A program made the translations under genes and the position numbers. Of a stretch of 64,000 bases of DNA, positions 40,324-50,458 are shown one piece after another. The stretch is from positions 264,287,600 to 264,351,599 of the forward strand of contig NC_134569.1 in NCBI RefSeq assembly GCF_050947875.1. The letters run 5' to 3'. Within the stretch, counting starts at the first letter, position 1. Every line of letters starts with the position of its first letter. The notes beneath the pieces were generated by a model. That model was not told the origin of the DNA, did not search any database, and saw nothing but the letters and a program-made list of their open reading frames with translations. The DNA comes from Dermacentor variabilis (Eukaryota > Arthropoda > Arachnida > Ixodida > Ixodidae).

Positions 40324-41772
40324 CTAGTTTCCCGGCGGCGGTGAGGAAGAACGGCGCCGAGGGTAGGGAGAGCGACGGAGACGGCTATTTGGTGGCGTCA
40401 GACTCCGGTCAGATCCTGGCGAATCGCTGCGTCTTGTCTCGTGTGAGAAGTGATCCCTTGGAAGCAAATCGGTCGTCCGCAGGTCATATGAAGTGCGGGT
40501 TCTGGGTGGCGAGAACATCGATGGTGTCCTACGTGATTGACGGGCTTGGCGACAATACCGAGCTATATGGCCTGTGGAACCGCAGTTGTAGCACACGGGA
40601 GGGTCGCGGTTCACAGCGTCTTCCTCGAAACGAATGGTTGACGGCTGCGGGCGGCGAGAAGGTTCGTGGTTATGTGGATAACGTGTCTCTGCTGCTTGCT
40701 TAAATCCGGTATATCTTTCATAAGTCGCGTCGTGGTAGTAGGGTCGGTGCTGTTCTTGTCGCAGCCTGACAGAAGACGCAGGGCCTCGGGGGTAAAAACG
40801 CTGCTGCTCCCTTTGTGGCCGAGCGTCATAAGTAGGGCCTCTGTCGTAGAGACGTGGCTGCTGTCGGGGCGCGAGTTCATAATCCTCAGTGCCCCTTGCC
40901 GCAGGATGCGGGGAGAAGGATGCCACGTTTGGCTCAAAATCTGGTGGTAGGCGGAAGCTAGGAGTGCTTGGATGTGTCACTTGCGCGTGCAGGCTGAGCT
41001 CTTCCCGAACTATTTGTCGTATCGTTGATGCCAGATCGAGGGACTGATTGCTGTCCACGCTTGCAACTGCGGTCACATTGGCTAGCCTGCCAAACTTCGG
41101 CGTGATGCGCCTCGTCTTCAGTTGCTCGAAAGTACGACAGTGCCGAATGATGTCAGCGACGGAAGCCAGGCTGTCTTTTGCAATGAGGAAATTGTAAACA
41201 TTCTCGGCAATTCCTTTTAGGATGTGCCCGACTTTGTCCTCCTCGGACATTACGGAGTCCACCATCCTACACAGTTTGATTACTGCCTCAATGTAGGTCG
41301 TGCAGGTTTCGCCTGGTACTTGCGCACGTTGCAGTAGCGTCTGTTCTGCCCTTTTCTTTTTCGTCGCGGAGTCGCCGAATCGCTCTTTGATTTCCGAAAC
41401 AAATCTTCCCCATGTTGTGAATGTTTCCTCGTGGTTGTCGAACCATACCAACGCAGTATCCGTTAGAAAGAACACGACGTTAGAAAGCTGAGAAGCGCTG
41501 TTCCACCTGTTGGCGGCACTCACCCGGTGATAATGGATGAGCCATTCCTCGACGTCTTCGTCCGCTCTTCCGGCGAAGGGCCGCGCATCTCTCAGTTGCA
41601 GAACAGAACTTGTCGGGGCAGCAGTTGGAATGGGCCGTTGTTCGTCTGCGTCGTGGGACATGTTCAGCTCCGGTGAATTCGGTGGGAGTCCAGCAAGGCG
41701 ACGGCTCCGTCGAAGAACTTGTGGTTCAGCCTCCGTCTTCGGGTGTCGATTACCCCGCACCTTCCACCACAA
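40324..41772 (-). CDS. Gypsy D gag with one zinc knuckle
   Basis: 482 codons, intact. The likely translation start is the Met near residue 38 (NMSHDADEQRPIP) or further upstream. Capsid-like region: VEEWLIHYHRVSAANRWN, VVFFLTDTALVWFDNHEETFTTW, FVSEIKERFGDSATKKKRAEQTLL and VIKLCRMVDSVMSEEDKVGHIL. An Arg/Gln/Tyr-rich middle follows, then CYNCGSTGHIARYC near 405-418 and an Arg/Ser/Pro-rich tail. It ends 20 bp before the protease-RT frame, which is in a different frame, so pol expression would need frameshifting or reinitiation. Confidence 0.9.
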   Translation of the reverse strand: MWWKVRGNRHPKTEAEPQVLRRSRRLAGLPPNSPELNMSHDADEQRPIPTAAPTSSVLQLRDARPFAGRADEDVEEWLIHYHRVSAANRWNSASQLSNVVFFLTDTALVWFDNHEETFTTWGRFVSEIKERFGDSATKKKRAEQTLLQRAQVPGETCTTYIEAVIKLCRMVDSVMSEEDKVGHILKGIAENVYNFLIAKDSLASVADIIRHCRTFEQLKTRRITPKFGRLANVTAVASVDSNQSLDLASTIRQIVREELSLHAQVTHPSTPSFRLPPDFEPNVASFSPHPAARGTEDYELAPRQQPRLYDRGPTYDARPQREQQRFYPRGPASSVRLRQEQHRPYYHDATYERYTGFKQAAETRYPHNHEPSRRPQPSTIRFEEDAVNRDPPVCYNCGSTGHIARYCRQARQSRRTPSMFSPPRTRTSYDLRTTDLLPRDHFSHETRRSDSPGSDRSLTPPNSRLRRSPYPRRRSSSPPPGN

Positions 41773-41773
41773 C

Positions 41774-41925
41774 TGTTACGAGGAGTTGCGGAGGAATGGT
41801 TTTATTTACAGGAGAATTGGACGATGATGGTAGCGTGATTGTAGCGCAGCCCGGCCTCTCAAACTCCTCGTTCTCTTCGTCTTCTCTTCCTTCTCTTCTT
41901 GTCCGTGCCTTTCGTATCTGTTACA
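41774..41925 (-). repeat. 5' LTR of Gypsy D
   Basis: 152-bp partner of 36610-36761. On the minus strand it is followed by GTTGTGGTGGAAGGTGCGGGG, in which TGGTGGAAGGT is close to the TGGTGGAGGT core next to the LTRs of Gypsy A and B. Confidence 0.87.
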
Positions 41926-41929
41926 ATAT

Positions 41930-43410
41930 AATTATTGATGAAAATGGAATACGTTTTCTTCTTGAACACATAGATTGCAGCAAAGCAGGGGGTCCTCATG
42001 GATCCACAGGCGCTTTTCGAAAATTGTGTGCGTCGTTCATTACTCCCTTTCTTAAGATACTATACTAGTAGTCATTGAACAGTATGGTCCTACCACACGA
42101 ATGGAAGATGGCGTGCGTTGTGCCAGTGTATAAATCGGCTCCTCACGAACTAGTCAGCAATTGCAGACCGATATCTCTAACAAGTATTGATTGCAAAGTA
42201 TTGAAGCACGTCTTGTGCAGTAACACAATGACACACATTATCAATCATAACCTCCTGAATCAGAAACAGCATGGTTTCAGGCAACGGCTTTCCTGTACAA
42301 CTCAATTAACAGAATTCGTTCATGAAGATTGTGGTGCACTGGATGCTCGTTCTTGTGTTGACTCGGTGTTGGTAGATTTTAGAAAAGCTAACGACCTGTT
42401 GGATCACACATTTCTTGTACGTAAACTACGTTGGTATAATATCAATGAACAAGTAATTGCATGGATTCAGGAATACCTTTCTTCGCGGTTTCAGCATGTA
42501 GTGGTAAATGGCGCAGAATCTAGGGCGGCCCGCGTAACGTCTGGCGTCCCCCAGGGCTCGGTACTGGGCCCATTACTTTTCTTAATATTTATAAACGACC
42601 TTCCCAACACTATAGTTTCTTCCGTAAGATTGTTTGCTGATGATCTGATAATATATAGGGAAATTACAAGCATTGCCGATACTGTTATTTTGCAAAATGT
42701 TAACAAAACTGGTGCAGAGAGTCACATGTGCAAATAAACGCACAGAAAACGCTCCACGTGCATTTTACTAAAAAGTGTATGCCAGAAGCCGTATATTATC
42801 TATCCGGTTCCCAATTGCCGATTGTTTCCGAGTACAAGTACTTGGGTGTATTCCTCAGTCCGTCCATATGTTGGCACAACCACGTTGATTTCATTACAGC
42901 AAAGGCATGCAAAGTGTTATGATTTCTACGGCGCAATACAAGGCTCTTTCCCCAGCAGGCTCGTGATCTGTGCAAATCCAAGTTAGACCCATTTTAGAAT
43001 ATGGATGTACCGTATGGGACCCTCTACGTGTACCGACCGAGATAAACTTGAGAGAGTTCAGAATGTAGCAGCACGGTACGTAATCGGCAACTATGACAGA
43101 AACCTTAGTATTCTAGTGCAAAACAAACATTAAAATGGGACAACTTATAAAAGAGAAGGCCAGCATTACGCTTGAAACTTTTTCACAATATATTTCATGG
43201 CCAAATTCGAATAGACCCTAGTAAGTATATTCTTCAGCCACATTATATAACCAGACAAAAAGATCACGAGCTCAAGGTTAAGGAATACAGTTGTAGAACT
43301 AAGCTTTGCAAAAGCACACTTCTCCCCAAAACCATTTTAGAATGGAAGCGACTGCTTACTGCCGTAGTTGGTATACTTAATAATGAACACTTTGCAAATG
43401 CTCTTTGAAG
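41930..43410 (+). pseudogene. LINE reverse transcriptase (between Gypsy D and A3)
   Basis: Starts IIDENGIRFLLEHIDCSKAGGPHG after the Gypsy D insertion. The frame 42075-42737 (220 codons) has LPHEWKMACVVPVYKSAPHELVSNCRPISLTS, QKQHGFRQRLSCTTQL, VTSGVPQGSVLGPLLFLIFIND and SVRLFADDLIIY with an intact FADD box. After a frameshift near 42725 come SEYKYLGVFLSPSICWHNHVDF (to 42922) and decayed thumb. The C-terminal frame 43172-43408 (LLPKTILEWKRLLTAVVGI) reaches TGA at 43406-43408, 24 bp before the A3 target site. Confidence 0.85.
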
Positions 43411-43435
43411 TTTTCTTCTTTATTTTACAATATAT

Positions 43436-43854
43436 TGTCACGTGGTGGTGACGTTGAAGAACACAGTAGCAATACTGTGAAATACAAAACTAACTTTTAT
43501 TGGGCGAAACTGTGCCCACAAAAAGAGGCTACACTTATAGCACAACGATAGCGGCGAACACGGTCGGAGATCATCGAAAATCTGATCAGCGGGTCAAGCG
43601 CGCCGGCTTTTATACATCAATCGTCGAATGTTCCAGACAAATCGTTGGGACCCGCGTACCTTCCGCAAAGTTCTACACCATTCGCATCAGGCGATAAAGT
43701 CTGATAACATAAGGTTCGGCGACAACAGACAGCGGATAAAAGCATCGATAACTTTTCAGAAATTTCAGATACATGCAGGGGCGTCCCGCACTGTGCGATA
43801 ACATTTGTTAGATGGCGAAACGTGGTTGCCCGATACACAAGAGTACACGTGTAA
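43436..43854 (-). repeat. 3' LTR of Gypsy A3
   Basis: TGTCACGTGGTGGTGACG opens the plus-strand view. The far end reads GTACACGTGTAA where GTACATGTGTCA is found in the partner, so the terminal CA has mutated. TTTTATAC near 43609 is the inverted TATA region and TTTTATTGGGC near 43495 the inverted poly(A) signal. Confidence 0.85.
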
Positions 43855-43983
43855 TTACCCGCCTCTTAAAAAGCATCGACCCGATGCTGCAAGCAAACGA
43901 AAGTAATAAACAAAAGCCCTCGTGGCAAAGAAAACAACAAAATAAGGAAGTTCGTCAGCCTCCATAAAGGGGTTTAAGGCGCA

Positions 43984-45143
43984 TCACGTGGACCACTTCC
44001 GATCGTGCGCGGCGCCGCTGTGAATGCGAAATGCCGTCTGGCACGACCTCATATTCCAGTGCGCCAATACGTCGGATGACCTTGTAGGGTCCGAAATAGC
44101 GTCGCAGTAGTTTCTCACTGAGTCCTCGTCGGCGTATCGGGGTCGATACTCAAACGCGGTCGCCGGGCTGGTACTCGACGAAGCGTCGTCGGAGTTTGTA
44201 GTGTCGGCTGTCGGTACGCTGCTGGTTCTTGATTCGCAGGCGGGCGCGCTTTCGGGCTTCTTCGGCGCGCTGCAGATAGGTAGCGACGTCAAGATTTTCC
44301 TTTTCAGTGACGGGCGGCAACATGGCGTCGAGCGTCGTCGTCGGGCTCCTGCCGTAAACCAGCTTAAATGGCGTGATCTGTGTTGTTTCTTGCACCGCCG
44401 TGTGGTAAGCGAATGATACGTACGGCAGGACCGCATCCCGCATATTGTGCTCAACGTCGACGTACATTGCTATATAGCATGCCGACGAGGCTCTTGTTCA
44501 GGCGCTTCGTGAGACCATTCCTCTGCGGATAGTAGGCAGTTGTCCTCCTGTCACTTGTCTAGATGTATTGCAGAATGACTTGCGTGAGCTCTGCTGTAAA
44601 AGCCGTTCCTCTGTCGGTAATGAGGACTGCTGGAACACCATGTCGCAATTTCGCCACTTCGGCTGCGCTGCCTTTCGGTAGAGGTTTAGTTTCCGCGAAG
44701 CGAGTGAGATAGTCCGTCACCACGATGATCCACTTATTTCCGGAAGTTGATGTCGGAAACGGTCCCAACAAGTTCATCTCGATCTGCTGAAAAGCTCGGT
44801 AAGGAGGCTGGATCAGCTGTAGTAATCCCGCTGGCCTTGTCGGTGGTGTCTTGCGTCGCTGAGAGTTTCGGCATGTCTTGACGTCGCGGGCGACATTGGC
44901 GCTTAGGTGCGGCCAGTAATACCTTTCTTGTATCCTCGATAGCGTCCGGGAGAAACCGAGGTGCCCTGCGATCGGATCGTCATGTAGGGCGTGCAGTACT
45001 TCTGGACGCAGCGCCGGCGGAACAACAAGAAGGTAGTTGGCGCGGACTGGTGAGAAGTTCTTCAGAAGTAGGTTGTTTTGAAGGGTGAACGAAGACAATC
45101 CACGTTTAAGTGCCCTAGGGACAACGTCGGAGTGCCTTTCCAA
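43984..45143 (-). pseudogene. Gypsy A3 integrase
   Basis: 45143-44559 is open for 194 codons: LHDDPIAGHLGFSRTLSRIQERYYW, KTCRNSQRRKTPPTR (second zinc-ligand cysteine of CxxC replaced by Ser), MNLLGPFPTSTSGNKWIIVVTDYLTRFAE and VLITDRGTAFTAEL. It is then broken near 44560. 44467-44150 gives YVSFAYHTAVQETTQITPFKLVYG and RYKLRRRFVEYQPGD in one frame, and the C-terminal domain ends near 43984. The catalytic Glu block is in a disrupted stretch. Confidence 0.82.
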
Positions 45144-45671
45144 ATACTCGACTAGAACTTTTAGCTCCGGGTCGCCTCATTGCTGTTCGTTGAAGTCTTC
45201 CGCACTTATTATTCCAGGGAAGGCATCGTCATCCTCGTCATCCTGCGGTGGCGGGTCAATGGGGGCGCGTGATAGGCAATCGGCATCTCAGTGTTTTCGT
45301 CCGGACTTGTATGTTACAGTGATGTCGTATTTTGTAGTGTGAGGCTCCACCGTGCCAGCCGTCTTGAAGGGTCCTTCAAGTTAGCAAATCCAACACAACG
45401 CGTGATGGTCGCTGACCACTTTGAATGGCCTGCCATATAGGTAAGCCTGAAATTTCGCTGTATCCCAAACGATGGCGAGGCATTCCTTTACGGTTGTAGA
45501 ATAATTGCCTTCTGCTTTTGATAAAGACCGGCCAGCGTAAGCTATCACGTGTTTATGTGTATCTTTTCTCTAGACTAGGACGGCACCGAGGTCTAGGCTA
45601 CTGGCGTCAGTGTGGATTTCGGTATCGGCGTGCTCGTCGAAGTGCGTAAGTACGGGCGGGGACTGCATGTA
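45144..45671 (-). pseudogene. Gypsy A3 RNase H and connection
   Basis: In broken minus-strand frames the segment reads [23 protein letters not shown] (about 45660-45580), [14 protein letters not shown] and DHHALCWI, followed by DADCLSRAPIDPPPQ near 45260. It aligns with A2 18430-18830. Stops and small indels interrupt it at about 45570, 45440 and 45350. Confidence 0.7.
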
Positions 45672-46577
45672 TCATTTGAGTTCTTGAAATGCGTCGGCCT
45701 GCGGCGTTTCCCACTTGAACTCGACGTCACATTTAGGTAGTTGTGTCAGTGGCTCAGCGATGCGTGAAAAGTCCTTGACAAATCGCCTGTAGTAGGCACA
45801 CATGCCAAGAAATCTACGCACTGCTTTCTTGTCGATGGGCTGCGGGAACATTGCGATGGCAGCTATCTTCTGCGGGTCGGGGCGGACTCCAGACTTGTTG
45901 ATGACGTGGCCTAGGAACAGAAGCTCATCGTAAGCGAAACGGTACTTTTCTGGCTTCAGAGTGAGCCCTGAGGACTTGATGGCCTCTATTACTGTTGCAA
46001 GCCGCCTAAGGTGATCGTCGAAATTTCCGGCGAAGACAACGGCGCAATCCAAGTAAACGAGACAGGTCTGCCACTTCAATCCTGCTAAAACCGTGTCCAT
46101 CACGCGCTGGAACGTTGCAGGCGCCGAGAACAGTCCAAATGGCATAACCTTGAACTCGTAGAGGCCATCTGGGGTGATGAAGGCGGTCTTTTCACGATCT
46201 CTTTCGTCGACTTCTATTTGCCAATAGCCAGACTTGAGGTCCTTCGACGAGAAGTATTTAGCGTTGCAGAGCCCACCCAATGCGTCGTCTATCCGTGGGA
46301 GGGGGCACACGTTCTTCTTCATCATCTTGTTCAGACGACGATAATCGACGCAGAAACGTAGGGTTCCGTCCTTTTTTTTCACCAGAACAACAGCGGATGC
46401 CCACAGGCTATTCGACTGCTGGATGATGTCGCGCAGCATTTCGTCGACTTGTTCTCTTATAACTTCACGTTCTCGCGGCGAAACTCGGTAAGGGCTCTGG
46501 TGGAGTGGTTGAGCACACTCTTCGGTTATTATGCGATGCTTTTCAAATGATGTTTGTCGAATCCTCGATGACATCAA
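45672..46577 (-). CDS. Gypsy A3 reverse transcriptase with mutated active site
   Basis: 301 codons open. SPYRVSPREREVIREQVDEML, VVLVKKKDGTLRFCVDYRRLNKMMKK and YFSSKDLKSGYWQIEVDERDREKTAFITPDGLYEFKVMPFGLFSAPATFQRVMD lead to CLVYLDCAVVFAGNFDDHLRRL. The second catalytic aspartate of YLDD is cysteine, so polymerase activity should be lost. The thumb follows (LFLGHVINKSGVRPDPQKIAAI, RRFLGMCAYYRRFVKDFSRIAEPLTQL). The frame ends in a stop at the start of RNase H. Confidence 0.9.
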   Translation of the reverse strand: MMSSRIRQTSFEKHRIITEECAQPLHQSPYRVSPREREVIREQVDEMLRDIIQQSNSLWASAVVLVKKKDGTLRFCVDYRRLNKMMKKNVCPLPRIDDALGGLCNAKYFSSKDLKSGYWQIEVDERDREKTAFITPDGLYEFKVMPFGLFSAPATFQRVMDTVLAGLKWQTCLVYLDCAVVFAGNFDDHLRRLATVIEAIKSSGLTLKPEKYRFAYDELLFLGHVINKSGVRPDPQKIAAIAMFPQPIDKKAVRRFLGMCAYYRRFVKDFSRIAEPLTQLPKCDVEFKWETPQADAFQELK

Positions 46578-47338
46578 AAAGCAGCCTTTGTATCGTCGGA
46601 GCTGACATCTGAGCTGCTGTTGCTTATCACGGGGAGACTTGGATTAATGTGGCGGCCTGCTTCGGGAACCATGGTCGTCGGGATAGATGCGGCGGAATCC
46701 GAGAGGACGAACGCACTGCTGGTTTCCAGAATTTCCGCGATGTACGCGATCGTCGTGCCCTTGTTGATGTGCTTGAACTCCTGGCTGAAGTTTGTCAGCA
46801 ACACTTCAGTTTTCCCTCCATGAAGTCAAGCGATCCCCCTTCCGACGCAAATTTCACGGTCTAGCGGTAGACATTGGTCGCCTTCGATGACGCCTTCTAC
46901 GTCAGCGGTTGTTTCGGTGCCGACCGAAATACCAATGCTGGAGCAAGGGGGGATGCTCACTTGATCTTCGAGCACACTCAAGGCGTGGTGACTACGAGGG
47001 CTCTCCGGCGGTATCGCTTTATCTTGCGACAGCGTTATTGACTTCGACTTCAAGTCGATGATTGCGCCGTGTTGGTTCAGTAAGTCCATACCGTGAATGA
47101 CGTCTCGTGAACACTGTTGGAGGATAACGAAGGCGGCAGGGTATGACCGGTCATGAATGGTTGTTTTTGCCGTGCAGATTCCAGTCGGCGAGATGAAGTG
47201 TCCTCCAACGGTCGGAATTTGAGCTCCTTCCCATGCGGTCTTAACTTTCTTCAACTGGGCGGCGATGTGTCCACTCATTACGGAGTAATCAGCCCCTGTG
47301 TCCACTAAGGCGGTAACTGCTTGGCCGTCGAGAAGCAC
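46574..47338 (-). CDS. Gypsy A3 protease and linker
   Basis: 47338-46826 (170 codons) encodes retropepsin with VTALVDTGADYSVMSGHIAAQL, catalytic DTG intact, then FVILQQCSRDVIHGMDLLNQHGAIIDL and the HHALSVLEDQVSIPP linker. A shift near 46815 leads to 46804-46574 (NFSQEFKHINKGTTIAYIAEIL) just upstream of RT. This is the reference used to see that the A1 protease has NTG and that the A1 RT patch is linker sequence. Confidence 0.87.
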
Positions 47339-47433
47339 GTCGAGGTCGCTGGTTCTTTGTCTGGCGTTGCAGTTAGGTCTTGGCGTCGGATCACGGCTGC
47401 GTCATGTTGAACTAAAGTTGGAACGTCGCGTCG

Positions 47434-49027
47434 TCAAGTCGTCTTTCGTCGGTGTAGTCTTGGCTTGCTGACTTCGAGGGACGGCGCCGTGTCGTTATTA
47501 GGTCGTCGAGATGGTCTCTTCGTCGTCTTAGTCGGCGACGGAGGATCTTCGTCAGTTCGACGAACAGCAACCGCACCTGCACATCGGTTGCTGCTTTTAG
47601 TTTTCCGGATATGGGCTCGCAGAGCGGCCCCGTGCTGGGCCAGTGTATGGACGGCGCTGCAGCGACAGGCAGCGACCTGGTGACGGCGACCGGGACGGCC
47701 GTCGAGGGCTAAACTGAGTAGCGGCGAGGTAGTCGGCGATGTCACGAGGGCGTTCACCTTCCCGAGGGTGCGGTGCGTTGACGGCGCACCCTCGCAATCC
47801 CAGGTCGGGGTATGGGCATCGGCGGTACACATGGCCGGCTTCCGCGCAGTGGTAGCAGAGCGGGCGGTGGTCAGGAGCTCGCCAAACGTCTGTCTTCATC
47901 GGGTAGCTGCGCTGGGCGATGGGTGGGCGTGCTGGCGGCGGCGGCGGTGGTCGACGGAATTGCGGAGTTACAGGGCCCTGGCGTGGTCGTGGAGGGGGGC
48001 CTTGACGGCGGGCGACGGCGGCGTAGGTCATCACTTCTGGCTGGGGCTGCGATGATTGTGGTTGTACTTCGGGAACTTTGAGCGATCGCTGGACTTCTTC
48101 TTTGACAATTTCAGCGATTGAGGCCACTTGAGGTTGCAATGAAGGGAACATTCTTTGAAGCTCCTCTCGTACGACTGCCCGGATGGTCTCGCGCAGGTCG
48201 TCGGTAGCCATTGATTGAACTCCGGCGTAGCTTGTTTGCTTGGTGCGTCGTTCAAATTGCCGGTTCCGCAATTCCAGTGTCTTCTCGATTCTCGTCGCCT
48301 CACGAAGAAACTCGTCGACGTTCTTCGGTGGGCTTCTTACCATTCCGACGAAAAGTTCCTCCTTTACACCACGCATCAGTAGGCGGACTTTCTTCTCCTC
48401 GGACATTTCCGGGTCGGCGTGGCGGAACATACGGCTCATTTCCTCAGTAAAGATCACGATCGTCTCATTCGGCAGCTGCGCTCTGGTCTTCAGTAGAGCT
48501 TGGGCTCGCTCTTTTTACACGACGCTTGTAAATGTTTGCAGGAAGCCGCTTCGGAACAGGTCCCACGTCGTCAAGGTGGCTTCTCGATGCTCGAACCACG
48601 TTCTGGCGGCGTCCTCCAATGCGAAATAGACATGTCGCAGCTTGTCGTCGCTTGACCAGCTGTTAAACGTAGCGACCCTCTGATGCGTTTCCAGCCAGCT
48701 TTCCGGGTCCTCAAATGTGGAACCGCGTAACGTTGGTTCCCTGGGCTGGTTCCCTGGGCTGCTGCAGCACGATGGGGGATGCTGGGGCTGCCATCGGGGT
48801 TGCCTTGGCCACAATCTTCGTGGTCTTCTCAGAAGTCTATGCTCCGGGGGAAGCTGTTGAAGATGGCGGCTTGCTCGATGGTCCGGGACTACGTTGGTTT
48901 TCTCTTTGCGGTCCGGGCTTGGATCACGGCTTGTCGAGGGCGTCCGGTACATGAACAAAAAGCACCTCCACCAGATGTCACGTGGTGGTGACGTTGAAGT
49001 ACACAGTAGCAATACTGTGAAATACAA
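47434..49027 (-). pseudogene. Gypsy A3 gag
   Basis: 49027-48515 holds the N-terminus and capsid region (FEDPESWLETHQRVATFNSWSSDDKLRH, DAARTWFEHREATLTTWDLF). A TAA near 48513 interrupts it after TSVV. 48457-47597 (286 codons) continues with FTEEMSRMFRHADPEMSEEKKVRLLMRGVKEELF, NVDEFLREATRIEKTLELR and REELQRMFPSLQPQVASI, then a Pro-rich part and CYHCAEAGHVYRRC. The Arg/Ser tail continues to about 47434 in another frame. Confidence 0.85.
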
Positions 49028-49394
49028 AACTAACTTTTATTGGGTCAACCTGTGCCTACAAAAAGAGGCTACACTTATAGCACAACGATAGCGGCGAACA
49101 CGGTCGGCGATCATCGAAAATCTGATCAACGGGTCAAGCGCGTCGGCTTTTATACATCAATCGTGGAATGTTCCAGACTAATCAATGGGACCCGCGTGCC
49201 TTCCACAAAGTTCTACACCATTCATGTCAGGTGATAAAATCAGATAACATAAGGTTCGGCGGCAACAGACAGCGGTTAGAAGCATCGATAACTTTCCAGA
49301 AACTTCGGATACATGGATGCGCGTTCCGAGCTGTGCGATAACATTTGTTAGGCGGCGAAACGTGGTAGCCCGATAAAGATAAGTACATGTGTCA
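48976..49394 (-). repeat. 5' LTR of Gypsy A3
   Basis: 419-bp partner of 43436-43854, with intact TG...CA ends (TGACACATGTAC ... CACGTGACA on the minus strand). It is followed on the minus strand by TCTGGTGGAGGTGC, the same primer-binding-like sequence as in A1. Confidence 0.88.
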
Positions 49395-49398
49395 ATAT

Positions 49399-49660
49399 GG
49401 TAACTGTAGAGTTTGCTACCATTACATAATGATTTATTACTTAATTGTATGATGCCGTTTATATCCTGATGTACCATTTCTGTCCCCTTGCGGATTTTTT
49501 TCTTTTTTTCTCATTGTATTGCATAGTTTAAAGCTGTGTATTGGATGCCATAAGCTGTTTACATTGATGTATGTAACCCACACCCCGCCCCCTGTATTGC
49601 CTAAAAGGCGCTGTGGGTATGATAAATAAATAAATAAATAAATACATAAATAAAATGAAT
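49399..49660 (+). other. LINE 3' UTR and TAAA-repeat tail
   Basis: This is the end of the LINE 35716-49660, separated from its RT by Gypsy A3. A GTATTGCCTAAAAGGCGCTG hairpin-like motif (CCTAAAAGG) at about 49593-49612 precedes a TAAA/AAAT tandem run (49620-49655), the typical 3' end of such LINEs. Window position 1-100 has a related A/T-rich tail on the other strand. Confidence 0.75.
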
Positions 49661-49669
49661 AAATAGAGA

Positions 49670-50455
49670 TGCCCGGACGTTGGTTCGTCATGGCGTGCAC
49701 CTAAAATGTCGCGAACAGAAGCGGGGACAGCGAGCAGGAAAACGGTTTCCGTAGGGTGAAATTTCCGCTTGTATAGGATGTCGCTGCATAGGCAGAAAGA
49801 AGATAAGTGACGCGCGAACTGCAGCGAGGGCTGTTGGCGGCTTCCCTCAAAGTGTTAAATCAAGGGTTGCAGCTGGGAATCTTCGCGTTACCATTGAGAT
49901 AGGTTTAAAGACGAAAGAGTAGAAAAAAGCCGAGTGGTCGTCAGTAACTAGTGGGGTGTGTTCGATGGAGCGGGAGAGACAGTCGGCGTCGGTGTGTTTC
50001 TGACAAGACTTATAGACGATTGTCACGTCAAATTGAAGCAACCGAAGGCTCCATCTTGCGAGACGGCGTGAAGAGTCGTTGAGATTTGCCAGTCAGCAGA
50101 GAGAGTGGTGGTCGCTCACGACGCGGAATACGCTCGTAGAAATATGACCGGAACTTCTGGATAGCCCACACGACCGCCAGGCATTCTTTTGTAGTTGCTG
50201 AGTACTTTTTTGAGCAGCAGGCAACGCGTAGCTGGCAGAAGTAATAACGCGTTCAACACCAGTTTAAATTGTACAAGTGTCGCTCCGAGACCAACGTTGC
50301 TAGCATCAGTAGGCACTTCTGTGTCGGCCTCTGTGTCAATGACCAAGGATCAGCAGTGTCTGTAGACGTTGCTGAAGGTCATGGAAAGCGTCGGATTGTG
50401 CCAGGCCCCAAACAAATGTGACGTCGTTCTTGATGAGTCGTTGCAAAGGTTCGGC
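49670..50455 (-). pseudogene. Gypsy E RNase H and start of integrase
   Basis: Broken frames give IDTEADTEVPTDASNVGLGATLVQ (RNase H first Asp region, 50346-50270), [25 protein letters not shown] (50041-49965) and, near 49760-49690, ILYKRKFHPTETVFLLAVPASV, then the HDEPTSGHL block of the integrase zinc domain, where the LINE tail begins. Frameshifts and stops are frequent. Confidence 0.75.
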
Positions 50456-50458
50456 AAT

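Larger units (their letters stand above)
36610..41925 (-). mobile_element. Ty3/Gypsy element D, best preserved in the window
   Basis: 5,316 bp on the minus strand, with 152-bp LTRs at 36610-36761 and 41774-41925 and perfect ATAT duplications (36606-36609 and 41926-41929). Gag is open over 482 codons and protease-RT over 501 codons. A stop separates RT from RNase H, and integrase carries frameshifts. The LTRs differ at 4 of 152 positions by eye, so it is younger than most neighbours. It interrupts a LINE whose frame is restored when the element and one ATAT are discounted. Confidence 0.9.
43436..49394 (-). mobile_element. Ty3/Gypsy family A, copy A3 (full length)
   Basis: 5,959 bp on the minus strand with 419-bp LTRs (43436-43854 and 48976-49394) and perfect ATAT duplications (43432-43435 and 49395-49398). 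All domains are present in order: gag, protease, RT, RNase H, integrase. Several frames are long but separated by single stops or shifts, and the RT active site is mutated. It sits in the 3' UTR of the LINE 35716-49660. Confidence 0.9.
35716..49660 (+). mobile_element. LINE with AP endonuclease, split by Gypsy D and Gypsy A3
   Basis: Plus-strand non-LTR element. The endonuclease end and linker lie at 35716-36605, RT at 41930-43410, and the 3' UTR with a TAAA-repeat tail at 49399-49660. Gypsy D (36610-41925) and Gypsy A3 (43436-49394) are inserted with ATAT duplications, and the LINE sequence resumes cleanly after each. No RNase H. The C-terminal FLPKTI.EW-type motif is CR1/L2/Jockey-like. The 5' end is truncated within the endonuclease. 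Confidence 0.82.
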
